A DNA stretch of 64,000 nucleotides from Embleya scabrispora (GCF_002024165.1 NZ_MWQN01000001.1:992001-1056000); one strand, 5' to 3'; shown: positions 37,770-47,360, numbered from the stretch's first letter. Notes: generated by a model not told the origin, from the letters alone. A program made the numbers and translations.

Positions 37770-39365
37770 GTGTCCGACACGAGCGACTCTCGGCAGCACC
37801 CCCACCCCCAGGAGCACAGCGTGACCACCACCGGCCGCCTGTACGGCATCGGCCTCGGCCCGGGCGACCCCGAGCTGATCACCCTCAAGGCGCATCGCCT
37901 GATCACCTCGGCCGACGTGGTCGCGTACCCGGTCAAGAAGGGCGCCCGCGGCGTCGCGATCACCATCGCCGAGCCGTACCTGACCGAGACCCAACTGCGC
38001 CTGCCGCTGGAATACCCGGTGACCACGGAGAGCACCGATCATCCCGGCGGCTACGACGGCGCGCTCGCCGACTACTACGACGCGACCGCCGCCGAGATCG
38101 CCGCGCATCTGGACGCCGGGCGCGACGTCGCGGTGTTGTGCGAGGGCGACCCGTTCTTCTACGGCTCGTACATGTACTGGCACGAACGGCTCGCCGACCG
38201 CTATCGCGTCGAGGTGGTCCCCGGGGTGACCTCGGTCAGCGGCGCGGCGGCGGTGCTGGGCCGCCCGCTCGTCCAGCACGACGAGGTGCTCACCATCCTG
38301 CCCGGCACACTTCCGCCGGACGTGCTCGCGGCGCGGCTGCGCACCGCCGACTCGGCCGCGGTGATCAAGCTCGGCAAGCGGCATTTCCCGGCCGTGCGGG
38401 GCGCCTTCGAGCAGGCCGGCCTTGCCGACCGCACCTGGTACGTGGAGCGCGCCACCACCGAACGGCAGCAAGTGCGCCCGCTCGCGGAGGTCGACCCGGC
38501 CGAAGTCCCGTACTTCTCCCTGGTGATCACCCCCTCCACCGCGCCCGGTGGCGAGTTCGCCACCAACCGCACCCCGCGCGCGCCGGAGCCGGACTACGCG
38601 ATCCCCGAACCCACCGGCGAACTCGGCTCGATCGACGTGGTCGGCCTGGGCCCGGCCGGCCCGGAATGGCTCACCCCCGACGCGCACGCCGCGCTCGCCG
38701 CCGCGGACCACGTGGTCGGCTACGGACCGTACGTCGACCGTGTCCAGCCCCGCCCGGGCCAGAAGCGGCACCGCACCGACAACCGGGTCGAGGCCGAACG
38801 CGCCCGCCACGCCATCGCGTTGGCCGAGGCCGGCGGCCGGGTCGCGGTGGTCTCCTCCGGCGACGCGGGCGTGTTCGCGATGGCCTCGGCCGTGCTGGAG
38901 GCCGCGCACGAGACGGCCACCGAGGTCCCGGTCCGGGTGGTCGCGGGGCTGTCCGCGATGCAGGCCGTGGCGGCGCGCGCGGGTGCGCCGCTCGGCCACG
39001 ACTTCTGTGTGATCAGCCTGTCCGCGATCCTCAAGCCGTGGGACGTGATCGAGCGCCGGCTGACCGCCGCCGCCGAGGCGGACCTCGCGGTGGCGATCTA
39101 CAACCCGGCCTCGAAGACCCGCCGGACCCGGGTCGCCGAGGCCCGGGACCTGTTCCTGAAGCACCGCTCGCCGGACACCCCGGTGGTGGTCGGGCGCGAC
39201 GTCGGCGGTGCGACCGAGTCGGTTCGGGTGGTCCGCCTGGCCGATCTGGACCCGGACGTGGTCGACATGCGCACGCTGCTGATCATCGGCTCGTCCCAGA
39301 CCCGCGCCTACCCGCGCCCCGACGGCGGCACCGGCGTGTACACGCCGCGCCGCTACCCCGCCTGA
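37770..39365 (+). CDS. cobIJ: Fused precorrin-2 C20-methyltransferase / precorrin-3B C17-methyltransferase (CobIJ)
   Basis: A 531-residue fusion of two SAM-dependent tetrapyrrole methyltransferases. The CobI half (~18-270) has GRLYGIGLGPGDPELITLKA and the SAM loop CEGDPFFYGS. The CobJ half (~285-531) has IDVVGLGPAGPEWLTPDA and VVSSGDAGVFAMA. Such CobI-CobJ fusions are usual in actinobacteria. The start is GTG 37770 after GGAG; GTG 37821, also behind GGAG, gives a 514-residue protein starting right at the domain and may be the true start. Confidence 0.93.
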   Translation: MSDTSDSRQHPHPQEHSVTTTGRLYGIGLGPGDPELITLKAHRLITSADVVAYPVKKGARGVAITIAEPYLTETQLRLPLEYPVTTESTDHPGGYDGALADYYDATAAEIAAHLDAGRDVAVLCEGDPFFYGSYMYWHERLADRYRVEVVPGVTSVSGAAAVLGRPLVQHDEVLTILPGTLPPDVLAARLRTADSAAVIKLGKRHFPAVRGAFEQAGLADRTWYVERATTERQQVRPLAEVDPAEVPYFSLVITPSTAPGGEFATNRTPRAPEPDYAIPEPTGELGSIDVVGLGPAGPEWLTPDAHAALAAADHVVGYGPYVDRVQPRPGQKRHRTDNRVEAERARHAIALAEAGGRVAVVSSGDAGVFAMASAVLEAAHETATEVPVRVVAGLSAMQAVAARAGAPLGHDFCVISLSAILKPWDVIERRLTAAAEADLAVAIYNPASKTRRTRVAEARDLFLKHRSPDTPVVVGRDVGGATESVRVVRLADLDPDVVDMRTLLIIGSSQTRAYPRPDGGTGVYTPRRYPA

Positions 39366-39421
39366 GCGCCCGGGGGCGGGCCGGCGTGCGGGTTTGTGTC
39401 ACAGTGAGCGCTATGTACGAC

Positions 39422-40210
39422 TCATGCCCCGCCCGCCACCGCCCTGGCCAGGACCCAGCGCGCGGCGCTCGCCGCGTCGGCGACCTGTTCCCGCGCGGTC
39501 GCCTCGGGGCGGCGGATCACCACCACGGGCAGGCCGAGTTCGCGCGCGGCGGTGAGCTTGGCCGCCGTCCGGGTGCCGCCGCTGTCCTTGGTGACGATCA
39601 CCTCGACGCGGTGGTCGCGCATCAGCGCGATCTCGTCCTCGACCGTGAACGGGCCCCGGGCCAACAGCACTTCGCAGGCTCGGGGCAGTGCGCCGGTGGG
39701 CGGCTCGACGCTGCGCAGCAGGAACCACAGCCGGTCCAGGTGTGCGTACGGCGCGGTCTCCAGGCGCCCGGTGGTCAGGAACACCCGCCGGGCCAGACCC
39801 GGCAGCACCCGCGCGGCGTGTTCGGCCGAGTCGACCGGGTGCCAGTCGTCGCCCGGTACGGCCGTCCAGCCCGGCCGTTGCAGCCGCAGGAGCGGTACGC
39901 CGACCTCGGCGCAGGCGGCGACCGCGTGCGCCGAGATGCGGGCCGCGAACGGGTGGGTGGCGTCGACCACGCCGACCACGTCCCGGGCCCGCAGCCACGC
40001 CACCAGGCCGGGTATGCCGCCGAAGCCGCCCACCCGGGACTCGCCGACCGGCAATACCGGCGATCGGGTCCGCCCCGCCAGCGACGACACCACGCGCAGA
40101 CCGGGCGTGTCCGCGAGGAGTGCGGCCAGGATCCGGGCGTCGGAGGTGCCGCCGAGCACCAGGAGCACCCGGCCGTCGGCCGGCCGGTCGATCGGTGTCG
40201 TCCCGCTCAT
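39422..40210 (-). CDS. cobK: Precorrin-6A reductase (CobK/CbiJ)
   Basis: A 262-residue NADPH-dependent reductase of precorrin-6A. It has the N-terminal VLLVLGGTSDARILAALL nucleotide loop, the family block VVDATHPFAARIS, FLTTGR and the C-terminal VTKDSGGTRTAAKLTAARELGLPVVVI region. The start at ATG 40210 is preceded by AGGAG. It is transcribed against its neighbours: convergent with cobIJ and divergent from cbiD with only 17 bp between start codons. Confidence 0.93.
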   Translation of the reverse strand: MSGTTPIDRPADGRVLLVLGGTSDARILAALLADTPGLRVVSSLAGRTRSPVLPVGESRVGGFGGIPGLVAWLRARDVVGVVDATHPFAARISAHAVAACAEVGVPLLRLQRPGWTAVPGDDWHPVDSAEHAARVLPGLARRVFLTTGRLETAPYAHLDRLWFLLRSVEPPTGALPRACEVLLARGPFTVEDEIALMRDHRVEVIVTKDSGGTRTAAKLTAARELGLPVVVIRRPEATAREQVADAASAARWVLARAVAGGA

Positions 40211-40227
40211 GATCGGCTCCTGCCGCG

Positions 40228-41325
40228 ATGACCCGCCCCGACCGCCCGTTGCGTCGCGGCTGGACCACCGGGACGTGTGCCACGGCGGCCACCACGGCCG
40301 CCTATCAGGCCCTGCTGACCGGCGAGTTCCCCGATCCGGTGACGGTGTACCTGCCCGGCGGGCAGACGCCGGCGTTCGCCCTGGCCGTCGAGGAGCGCGA
40401 TGCCGACGCGGCCATGGCGGGTGTGGTCAAGGATGCCGGGGACGATCCGGACGCCACCCACGGGGCGCTGATCCGGGCCACCGTGCGGCACGCGGCGGCC
40501 GGGTCCGGGGTGACCTTCCGGGCCGGGCCCGGGGTCGGCACCGTGACGCTGCCCGGCCTGCCCCTGCCGGTCGGTGAGCCGGCGGTCAATCCCGTCCCGC
40601 GCATGCTGATGCGCGAGGCGGTGGCGCGGGTGGCCGGCGCGTACGGCGGCACCGGTGACGTGACGGTCGAGTTGTCCGTGGACGACGGCGAGCGCATCGC
40701 CGAGCAGACCTGGAATCCGCGCCTGGGCATCCTGGGCGGCCTGTCCATCCTGGGCACCACCGGCATCGTGATCCCCTACTCGTGCTCGGCGTGGATCGAC
40801 TCGATCCGCCGGGGCATCGACGTCGCGGCGGCCACCGGCGAGACGCACGTGCTCGGCGCCACCGGCACCACGTCGGAGCGGGTCGGCGCCGAGGTGCACA
40901 AGTTGTCCGGCACTGCCCTGCTGGACATGGGCGACTTCGCCGGCGCGCTGCTCAAGTACCTGCGCCGGCACCCGATCCCGCGATTGACCATCGCCGGCGG
41001 CTTCGCCAAGCTCTCCAAACTCGCCGACGGCCATCTCGACCTGCACTCGGGCCGCTCGCAGGTGAACCTGGACAATCTCGCCGAGCGCGCCGCGGCGGTG
41101 GGCGCCGGCGCGGAGTTGGCCGCGGACATCCGCGCCGCGAACACCGCCCTGCACGCCCTGCAACTGGCCCGCGCCGCCGACGTCCCGCTCGGCGACGCGG
41201 TGGCCGAGGCCGCCCGGGACGCGGCGCGCGACCTCCTGCGCGGCAGCGAGATCCCGATCACCGTGGACGTGATCGCCATCGACCGCGGCGGCACGATCGT
41301 CGGCCGCGCCGAACCGGCGGCCTAG
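40228..41325 (+). CDS. cbiD: Cobalt-precorrin-5B C1-methyltransferase (CbiD)
   Basis: A 365-residue CbiD with the N-terminal signature RRGWTTGTCATAATTAAYQALL. Conserved blocks GGLSILGTTGIVIPYSCSAWIDSI and the HLDLHSGRSQVNLD region follow. In the anaerobic pathway it methylates C1 with ring contraction fragment release. In aerobic producers CobF usually serves this step; here CbiD sits with the O2-dependent CobG. No purine-rich ribosome-binding site precedes ATG 40228, and the divergent cobK start is 17 bp away, so the mRNA may be leaderless. Confidence 0.93.
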   Translation: MTRPDRPLRRGWTTGTCATAATTAAYQALLTGEFPDPVTVYLPGGQTPAFALAVEERDADAAMAGVVKDAGDDPDATHGALIRATVRHAAAGSGVTFRAGPGVGTVTLPGLPLPVGEPAVNPVPRMLMREAVARVAGAYGGTGDVTVELSVDDGERIAEQTWNPRLGILGGLSILGTTGIVIPYSCSAWIDSIRRGIDVAAATGETHVLGATGTTSERVGAEVHKLSGTALLDMGDFAGALLKYLRRHPIPRLTIAGGFAKLSKLADGHLDLHSGRSQVNLDNLAERAAAVGAGAELAADIRAANTALHALQLARAADVPLGDAVAEAARDAARDLLRGSEIPITVDVIAIDRGGTIVGRAEPAA

Positions 41326-41336
41326 GACGCGCCCGT

Positions 41337-42101
41337 TCATCCGGCCGGCTGCGACGCGGCCGCCCGGTCCCGCGCCTCGCTGTACAGGTGGCTGTCGCAA
41401 AACCCCGGCTCGCCCAGCACCCGGCCGACCATGATGACCGCCACCGCCCTGATCCCGTTGTCGCGCACCAGCGACACCAGATCGGCCAGTTCGCCGCGCA
41501 CGATCAACTCGTCGGGCCGCGACGCGCGGGCCACCACCGCGACCGGGCAGTCCGAGCCGTACAGCGGGGTCAACTCGGCCACCACGCGCTCCACCTGACC
41601 CACCGCCAGATGCAGCACGAGGAGGGCGCCGGAGCGGCCGAGGGTGGCCAGGTCCTCACCGGGCGGCATCGCCGTCGCGTTGCCCGCGACCCGGGTCAGG
41701 ATCACCGTCTGACCCACCGTCGGCAGCGTCAACTCCCGGCCCATGGCCGCCGCCGCGGCGGCGAACGCCGGTACGCCGGGGGTGATGTCCCACGGGATGC
41801 CGAGCGCGTCGAGCCGGCGCTGCTGCTCGGCCACCGCGCTGAAGAACGAGGTGTCCCCCGACTGGAGGCGGGCCACGTCGTGCCCGGCGGCGTGCGCCGC
41901 CCGCAGTTCCTCGACGATCTGATCCAGGTTCAGCCCGGCGGTGTCCACGAGGCGGGCGCCGGGCGGTGCCGCCTCGACCAGTTCGCGCGGGACGAGTGCG
42001 CCCGCGTACAGGCACACCGGCGACGCGGCGATGATGCGCAGCCCGCGCACCGTGATCAGGTCGGCCGCGCCGGGGCCGGCGCCGATGAAGTGCACGGTCA
42101 T
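41337..42101 (-). CDS. cobM: Precorrin-4 C11-methyltransferase (CobM)
   Basis: A 254-residue SAM-dependent tetrapyrrole methyltransferase. The N-terminus is VHFIGAGPGAADLITVRG, then YAGALVPREL, the SAM loop RLQSGDTSFFSAVAEQ and PGVPAFAAAAAAMGRELTLP. It is the third gene of the riboswitch-led cobN-cobL-cobM operon. Its ATG overlaps the cobL stop by 4 nt (42098-42101). It converges on cbiD with an 11-bp gap. Confidence 0.94.
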   Translation of the reverse strand: MTVHFIGAGPGAADLITVRGLRIIAASPVCLYAGALVPRELVEAAPPGARLVDTAGLNLDQIVEELRAAHAAGHDVARLQSGDTSFFSAVAEQQRRLDALGIPWDITPGVPAFAAAAAAMGRELTLPTVGQTVILTRVAGNATAMPPGEDLATLGRSGALLVLHLAVGQVERVVAELTPLYGSDCPVAVVARASRPDELIVRGELADLVSLVRDNGIRAVAVIMVGRVLGEPGFCDSHLYSEARDRAAASQPAG

Positions 42102-43375
42102 GGGTGGGTTACTCCTGGTTCGGGGCCGGCCGGCTTGACGACCACCCATTGGGTGACCGGCATCGCCGGTCGCCATCCGGTGAAACGGCCCACCGGGGTG
42201 GCCCTGGTGATCTGGAGTCGGGTCAACTCCCCGCCGTACGAGGCCCGGTGGCGGACAAGTTCGGCCTCGGTCTCGGCGACCACGGCATTGGCGACCAACC
42301 GGCCCCCCGGACGCAGCGCGGACCAACAACGTTCCACCACGCCCGGCACGGTCAGCCCGCCGCCGACGAAGACGGCATCCGGGGTCTCACCCTCCGGGAG
42401 CACGTCCGGCGCCCGGCCGCGCACGATCCGCAGGCCCGGGACGCCGAGCGCGACCGCGTTGGCCTCGGCCCGCTCGGCGCGGTCCGCACGCGCCTCGAAA
42501 CCGATCGCCCGGCACGACGGATGTGCGCGCATCCACTCGATCCCGATGCTGCCGCTGCCCGCGCCGACGTCCCAGAGCAGTTCCCCGGGGCGCGGCCCGA
42601 GCCCGGCCAGGGTGACCGCCCGGATCTCGCGCTTGGTCAACTGCCCGTCGTGTGCGTAGACGTCGTCCGGCAGACCGGCCAGCCGGCTCAGTCCCGGCCC
42701 AGGCCCGCACACGACGGCAACCACGTTCAGGTCCGCGAACCGCCGCTCCGGGGCCGCCGCGAGCGCGTCGGCGGTGCCGCGCCACACCGACTCGGCCGGG
42801 CCGCCCAGGTGTTCCAGCACGGTGACCTCGCTCGTGCCGAAGCCGCGCGCCACCAGCAGCGCCGCCGCCCGCCCGGGCGTCAGCCCATCCGCGCTCAGCA
42901 CCAACACCCGCCGATCCGCGGCCAGTTCGGCCGTCAAGGTATCCAGCGGTCGGCCCACCGCGCTGACCAGCGCAACGGTCTGCGTCGACCAGCCGAGCCG
43001 CGCACATGCCAACGACGCCGACGAGGCCACCGGCACCACCGTGACCCGATCGGCGCCCAACGTCGCCACCAGCGTGGCCCCGACGCCGTGGAACATCGGA
43101 TCGCCGCTGGCCAGTACGCACACCCGCCGGGACGCCGCCAGGTGGGCCACGAAGTCCACCCGGAACGGCGACGGCCACGCGACCCGTTCGGCCCCGGTGG
43201 TGCGCGCCATCGCCAAGTGCCGCGCCCCGCCGACCAACACCTCGGCCTCGCGCACCAAAGCCCGGGCCGCTTCGGACAGTCCGGCCCAGCCGTCGTCCCC
43301 GATCCCGACCACGGACACCGGCCGGGCCTGCGGCGATGCCGCCGCAGGCCCGGATCCGGCTTCCCGCTCAGCCAT
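42098..43375 (-). CDS. cobL: Precorrin-6Y C5,15-methyltransferase / decarboxylase (CobL)
   Basis: A 425-residue two-domain enzyme. The N-terminal CbiE-like methyltransferase (~18-215) has VSVVGIGDDGWAGLS and LASGDPMFHGVG. The C-terminal CbiT-like Rossmann methyltransferase (~240-400) has LLWDVGAGSGSIGIEWMR. Together they methylate C5 and C15 and decarboxylate the C12 acetate. The ATG at 43375 lies inside the cobN 3' end (8-nt overlap). Confidence 0.94.
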   Translation of the reverse strand: MAEREAGSGPAAASPQARPVSVVGIGDDGWAGLSEAARALVREAEVLVGGARHLAMARTTGAERVAWPSPFRVDFVAHLAASRRVCVLASGDPMFHGVGATLVATLGADRVTVVPVASSASLACARLGWSTQTVALVSAVGRPLDTLTAELAADRRVLVLSADGLTPGRAAALLVARGFGTSEVTVLEHLGGPAESVWRGTADALAAAPERRFADLNVVAVVCGPGPGLSRLAGLPDDVYAHDGQLTKREIRAVTLAGLGPRPGELLWDVGAGSGSIGIEWMRAHPSCRAIGFEARADRAERAEANAVALGVPGLRIVRGRAPDVLPEGETPDAVFVGGGLTVPGVVERCWSALRPGGRLVANAVVAETEAELVRHRASYGGELTRLQITRATPVGRFTGWRPAMPVTQWVVVKPAGPEPGVTHP

Positions 43376-46300
43376 CCCCCGCGTCCTCGCCGCCCTCGAG
43401 ATCGCCCTCGACATCCAGGTACACCTCGCGCAGCCCGTCGAGCGTGGCCGCCTCCGGCTTCTCCCACATGCCCCGGTCGGCCGCCTCCAACAGCCGCTCG
43501 GCGATCCCGCGCAGCGCCCACGGGTTGGACGTGCGCATGAACTCCCGGTTGGTCTCGTCCAGGACGTATTCGCCCGCGAGCTTCTCGTACATCCAGTCCG
43601 CCACCACACCGGTGGTGGCGTCGTAGCCGAACAGGTAGTCCACGGTGGCCGCCAGCTCGAACGCGCCCTTGTAGCCGTGCTTGCGCATCGCCTCGATCCA
43701 GCGCGGGTTGACCACCCGGGCGCGGAACACCCGCGCGGTCTCCTGCTGGAGGGTGCGGGTGCGGACCGCGTCGGGCATGGTCGAGTCGCCGATGTAGGCG
43801 GCGGGCGCGGTCCCGGTCAGCGCGCGTACCGCCGCGACCATGCCGCCGTGATATTGGAAGTAGTCGTCCGAGTCGGCGATGTCGTGCTCGCGCGTGTCGG
43901 TGTTCTTGGCCGCGACGGCGATCCTGCGGTACGCGTCCTCCATGTCCTCACGTGCGAACACCCCGTCCAGGCCCCGCCCGTAGGCGTACCCGCCCCACGT
44001 CGCGTACACCTCGGCCAGGTCCGCGTCGTCGCGCCAGGTGCGGGCGTCGATCAGCGGCAGCAGGCCCGCGCCGTACGCGCCCGGCCGCGAGCCGAACACG
44101 CGCGTGGTGGCGCGCCGCGCGTCGCCGTGCCGGGCGACGTCGGCCCGGACGTGTGCCCGGACGTAGTTGTCCTCGTCCGGCTCGTCCGCCTCCGCGGCCA
44201 GCCGCACCGCGTCGTCGAGCAGCAGCACCACGTGCGGGAAGGCGTCCCGGAAGAAGCCGGAGATGCGCACCGTCACATCCACGCGCGGGCGGCCCAGTTC
44301 GGCGGGCGGGATCGTCTCGATCCCGGTCACCCGGCGCGACGCGTCGTCCCAGATCGGCCGCACCCCCAGCAGCGCCAGCACCTCGGCGATGTCGTCGCCG
44401 CTGGTCCGCATCGCGCTGGTGCCCCAGACCGAAAGGCCCACCGAGCGCGGCCAGTTCCCGTCGTTGTCGGCGCGGTAGCGGGCCAACAGCGAGTCGGCGA
44501 GCGCCTGTCCGGTCTCCCAGGCCAGTCGGCTGGGGATCGCCTTCGGGTCCACGGTGTAGAAGTTGCGGCCGGTCGGCAGCACGTTGACCAGGCCGCGCAG
44601 CGGCGAACCGCTGGGCCCGGCCGCGACGTAGCCGCCCTCCAGGGCGTGCAGCACCGCGCCGATCTCGTCCCCGGTGCGGTCCAGGCGCGGCACGATCTCG
44701 GTCGCCGCGAACGCCAACACCTCGGCGACGGCGGGCGATGCGCCGCCCAGCACCTCGGCGGTGACCGTCGCGGCCCGGGTCGGGTCCCAGTCGGCCGCCT
44801 CCATCGCCGCGACCAGTCGGTGTGCCCGGTCCTCGGCGTCGTCGGTCTCGGTCCGCGTGGCGCTGCCGCCCTCGACCAGGCCGAGGGATTCGCGCAACCC
44901 GGGCAGCGCGGCGGCCCGTCCGCCCCACACCTGGCGCGCCCGCAACATCGCGGTGACCAGGTTGATCCGGCCCTCACCGGTGGGCGCGCTGCCCAGGATG
45001 TGCAGGCCCTCGCGGATCTGCGCGTCCTTGACCTCGCAGAGCCACCCGTCCAGGTGCAGGATCAGGTCGTCGAACTCGGCCTCGTGCGGGCGGTCGGTGA
45101 TGCCGAGGTCGTGGTCCAGCTTGGTGGCCTGGATCAGCGTCCAGATCTGGCTCTGCAGGGCCGGGCCCTTGGCCGGGTCCAGCGCCTGCACGTTGGCGTA
45201 TTCGTCGAGCAGTTGCTCCAGGCGGGTCAGGTCGCCGTACGTCTCGGCACGCGCCATCGGCGGCACCAGGTGGTCGACGATGATCGCGTGTGCGCGCCGC
45301 TTGGCCTGGGCGCCCTCGCCCGGGTCGTTGACCAGGAACGGGTACACCAGCGGCAGGTCGCCCAGCACCGCGTCGGGACCGCACTCCGAGGACAACCCCA
45401 GGTTCTTGCCCGGCAGCCACTCCAACGTGCCGTGCTTGCCGAGGTGGACGAGGGCGTGCGCGCCGAAGCCGCCCCGCCCGGCGGGCGCGTCCAGCCACCA
45501 GTAGGCGGCCAGGTAGTGGTGGCTCGGCGGCAGGTCCGGGTCGTGGTAGATGGCGACCGGGTTCTCGCCGAAGCCGCGCGGCGGCTGGATGATCAGGATG
45601 ACGTTGCCCGCGCGCAGCGCGGCGAGCACGATCTCGCCCTCCGGATCGCGCGAGTGGTCCACGTACAGCTCGCCGGGCGGCGGGCCCCAGTGCTCCTCGA
45701 TGTTCGCGCGCAGCCCGAGCGGCAGGGTCGCGTAGCGCTCGCGGTAGGCGGCGGCGGAGATCCGGACCGGGTTGCCTTCGAGTTGACCCTCCGTCAACCA
45801 CTCGGGATCCTGGCCGCCGGCCGCGATCAGCGCGTGGATCAGCTTGTCGCCGTCCGGGGGTTCCAGGCCGGGCAGCGCGTCGGCGCCGTCGAGCGCGCCG
45901 ACGTCGTAGCCGGCCGCGCGCATCGCGCGCAGCAGCGCGACCGCCGAGGCGGGGGTGTCCAGGCCGACGGCGTTGCCGATCCGGGAGTGTTTGGTCGGGT
46001 ACGCGGAGAGCACCACGCCGACTCGGCGCTCCGTGGCCGGTACGTGCCGGAGCAGGGCGTGTCGTACCGCGATCCCGGCCACCCGGGCGGCCCGTTCGGG
46101 GTCGGCGGCGTAGTGGGTGAGGCCGTCCGCGCCGGTCTCCTTGAACGAGAACGGGACGGTGATCAGCCGGCCGTCGAACTCCGGCACCGCCACCTGGGTG
46201 GCCGCGTCCAGCGGCGACAGGCCCGCGTCGCCGGCCTCCCACTCGGCCCGACTGGTGGTGAGGTTGAGCGCCTGGAGGATGGTGATGTCGAGTCCGGCCA

Positions 46301-47015
46301 GCGCCCCGACGTCCCACTGCTCGTCGTCGCCGCCGGCGGACACCTCGGCGGGCTTGGCCCCACCGGCACCACCCGCGGCCAGCACGGTCACCAGGAGCGC
46401 GTCCAACTCGCCGAGCGCGGCGAACAACGACTCGTCGGCGCCGCGCAGCGACGCGCACCAGATCGGTACCGGCCGCCCGCCCGCGTTCTCGATCGCCGTG
46501 CACAGGTCGGCCACGAACGCGGTGTTCCCGGCCAGGTGGTGCGCGCGGTAGTACAGCACGCCCACCGCCGGGCCGTCGCCGCCGGACGCCGTGCGGTCGA
46601 GCCGCCCCCAGGAGGGCACCTCGACGGGCGGCTCGAAGCCGAAGCCGGTGAGCAGCAGCGTGTCGGACAGGAAGCGGTGGAGCTGGGTCAGGTTGGCGGG
46701 GCCGCCCTGGGCGAGGTAGGCGTGCGCCTGCGCACTCACCCCGGCGGGCACCGTGGCCAGTTCCATCAGCGCCGCGTCGGCGGCGAGTTCGCCGCTGACC
46801 ACGACCACCGGGCGCGGGCCGGCGAGCAGCGCGTCCAGGCCCGCCTCCCACGCGCGCCGGCCGCCGAGCAGGCGGACCACGACGAGGTCGGTGCCGTCGA
46901 GGAGCGCGGGCAGGTCGGCCACGTCGACCCGGGAGGGGTTGGCCAGGCGCCAGTCGCCCTCGCTCGCCTTGGCGCTGAGCAGGTCGGTGTCGGAGGTGGA
47001 GAGAAGGAGGATCAC
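43368..47015 (-). CDS. cobN: Cobaltochelatase large subunit (CobN)
   Basis: A 1215-residue large subunit of the ATP-dependent, aerobic-type cobaltochelatase, within the usual 1200-1300 range. Recognisable blocks include LLYYRAHHLAGNTAFV-like VGVLYYRAHHLAGNT, FSAYPTKHSRIGNAVGLDTP-like VVLSAYPTKHSRIGNAVG, HLGKHGTLEWLPGKNLGLS and GTSAMRTSGDDIAEVLALLGVRP. It inserts Co(II) into hydrogenobyrinate a,c-diamide with the small AAA subunits, which are not encoded in this window. The start is GTG 47015, with GGAGG 6 bp upstream. The long 5' leader contains a cobalamin riboswitch, so the operon should be shut off by adenosylcobalamin. Confidence 0.95.
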   Translation of the reverse strand: MILLLSTSDTDLLSAKASEGDWRLANPSRVDVADLPALLDGTDLVVVRLLGGRRAWEAGLDALLAGPRPVVVVSGELAADAALMELATVPAGVSAQAHAYLAQGGPANLTQLHRFLSDTLLLTGFGFEPPVEVPSWGRLDRTASGGDGPAVGVLYYRAHHLAGNTAFVADLCTAIENAGGRPVPIWCASLRGADESLFAALGELDALLVTVLAAGGAGGAKPAEVSAGGDDEQWDVGALAGLDITILQALNLTTSRAEWEAGDAGLSPLDAATQVAVPEFDGRLITVPFSFKETGADGLTHYAADPERAARVAGIAVRHALLRHVPATERRVGVVLSAYPTKHSRIGNAVGLDTPASAVALLRAMRAAGYDVGALDGADALPGLEPPDGDKLIHALIAAGGQDPEWLTEGQLEGNPVRISAAAYRERYATLPLGLRANIEEHWGPPPGELYVDHSRDPEGEIVLAALRAGNVILIIQPPRGFGENPVAIYHDPDLPPSHHYLAAYWWLDAPAGRGGFGAHALVHLGKHGTLEWLPGKNLGLSSECGPDAVLGDLPLVYPFLVNDPGEGAQAKRRAHAIIVDHLVPPMARAETYGDLTRLEQLLDEYANVQALDPAKGPALQSQIWTLIQATKLDHDLGITDRPHEAEFDDLILHLDGWLCEVKDAQIREGLHILGSAPTGEGRINLVTAMLRARQVWGGRAAALPGLRESLGLVEGGSATRTETDDAEDRAHRLVAAMEAADWDPTRAATVTAEVLGGASPAVAEVLAFAATEIVPRLDRTGDEIGAVLHALEGGYVAAGPSGSPLRGLVNVLPTGRNFYTVDPKAIPSRLAWETGQALADSLLARYRADNDGNWPRSVGLSVWGTSAMRTSGDDIAEVLALLGVRPIWDDASRRVTGIETIPPAELGRPRVDVTVRISGFFRDAFPHVVLLLDDAVRLAAEADEPDEDNYVRAHVRADVARHGDARRATTRVFGSRPGAYGAGLLPLIDARTWRDDADLAEVYATWGGYAYGRGLDGVFAREDMEDAYRRIAVAAKNTDTREHDIADSDDYFQYHGGMVAAVRALTGTAPAAYIGDSTMPDAVRTRTLQQETARVFRARVVNPRWIEAMRKHGYKGAFELAATVDYLFGYDATTGVVADWMYEKLAGEYVLDETNREFMRTSNPWALRGIAERLLEAADRGMWEKPEAATLDGLREVYLDVEGDLEGGEDAGDG

Positions 47016-47204
47016 CGGGAGCCTCCGACGGGGACGATGCCGCGGGCCGACCGGCCGGGCGTGTGGCCGCCGGGCGTGTGACGGGCGGGCGTAAGCCGGC
47101 CGGGTGTACGTCGGCCGGGTGTACGTCGACTGGGTGTGCAAGAACGCCGGCAGGACGAAATCGTCACCTGGAAGCGCCTCTCCGGGGTCCGCGCCCCATC
47201 GGAC

Positions 47205-47360
47205 TCGGGGTGAGACGCGCAGTTCCTGACTCCCGGTCGCGCCGTGGTCGACGTCGGGCGACGTCGTACGGCGGAGCCGGTCACAGTGGCGGGACCGTCC
47301 CGGGATCACACCGGGTTCCTGCCACGCCCTCCCCGCGCCGGTAGGGCCGGCGCGGGGCCA
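47205..47360 (-). promoter_or_regulatory. Cobalamin (adenosylcobalamin) riboswitch in the cobN leader
   Basis: Read on the minus strand, the leader carries the conserved core GGAACCCGGTGTGATCCCGG, then GGTCCCGCCACTGTGA, and the B12 box GGGAGTCAGGAACT (plus-strand 47221-47234). A perfect 11-bp stem (47331-47341 with 47347-47357) lies at its 5' side. The boundaries are approximate. It sits 190 bp before the cobN start. The rest of the 454-bp gap (47016-47204 and 47361-47469) shows no gene; 47075-47135 has repeated CCGGGTGTACGTC-like segments near the cobN start that could form the expression platform. Confidence 0.9.

Noticed and set aside
42774-47081. 1435-codon plus-strand frame opposite cobN
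   Set aside because: The sequence is low-complexity Arg/Gly/Ala without motifs, whereas cobN on the minus strand matches its family along its whole length.
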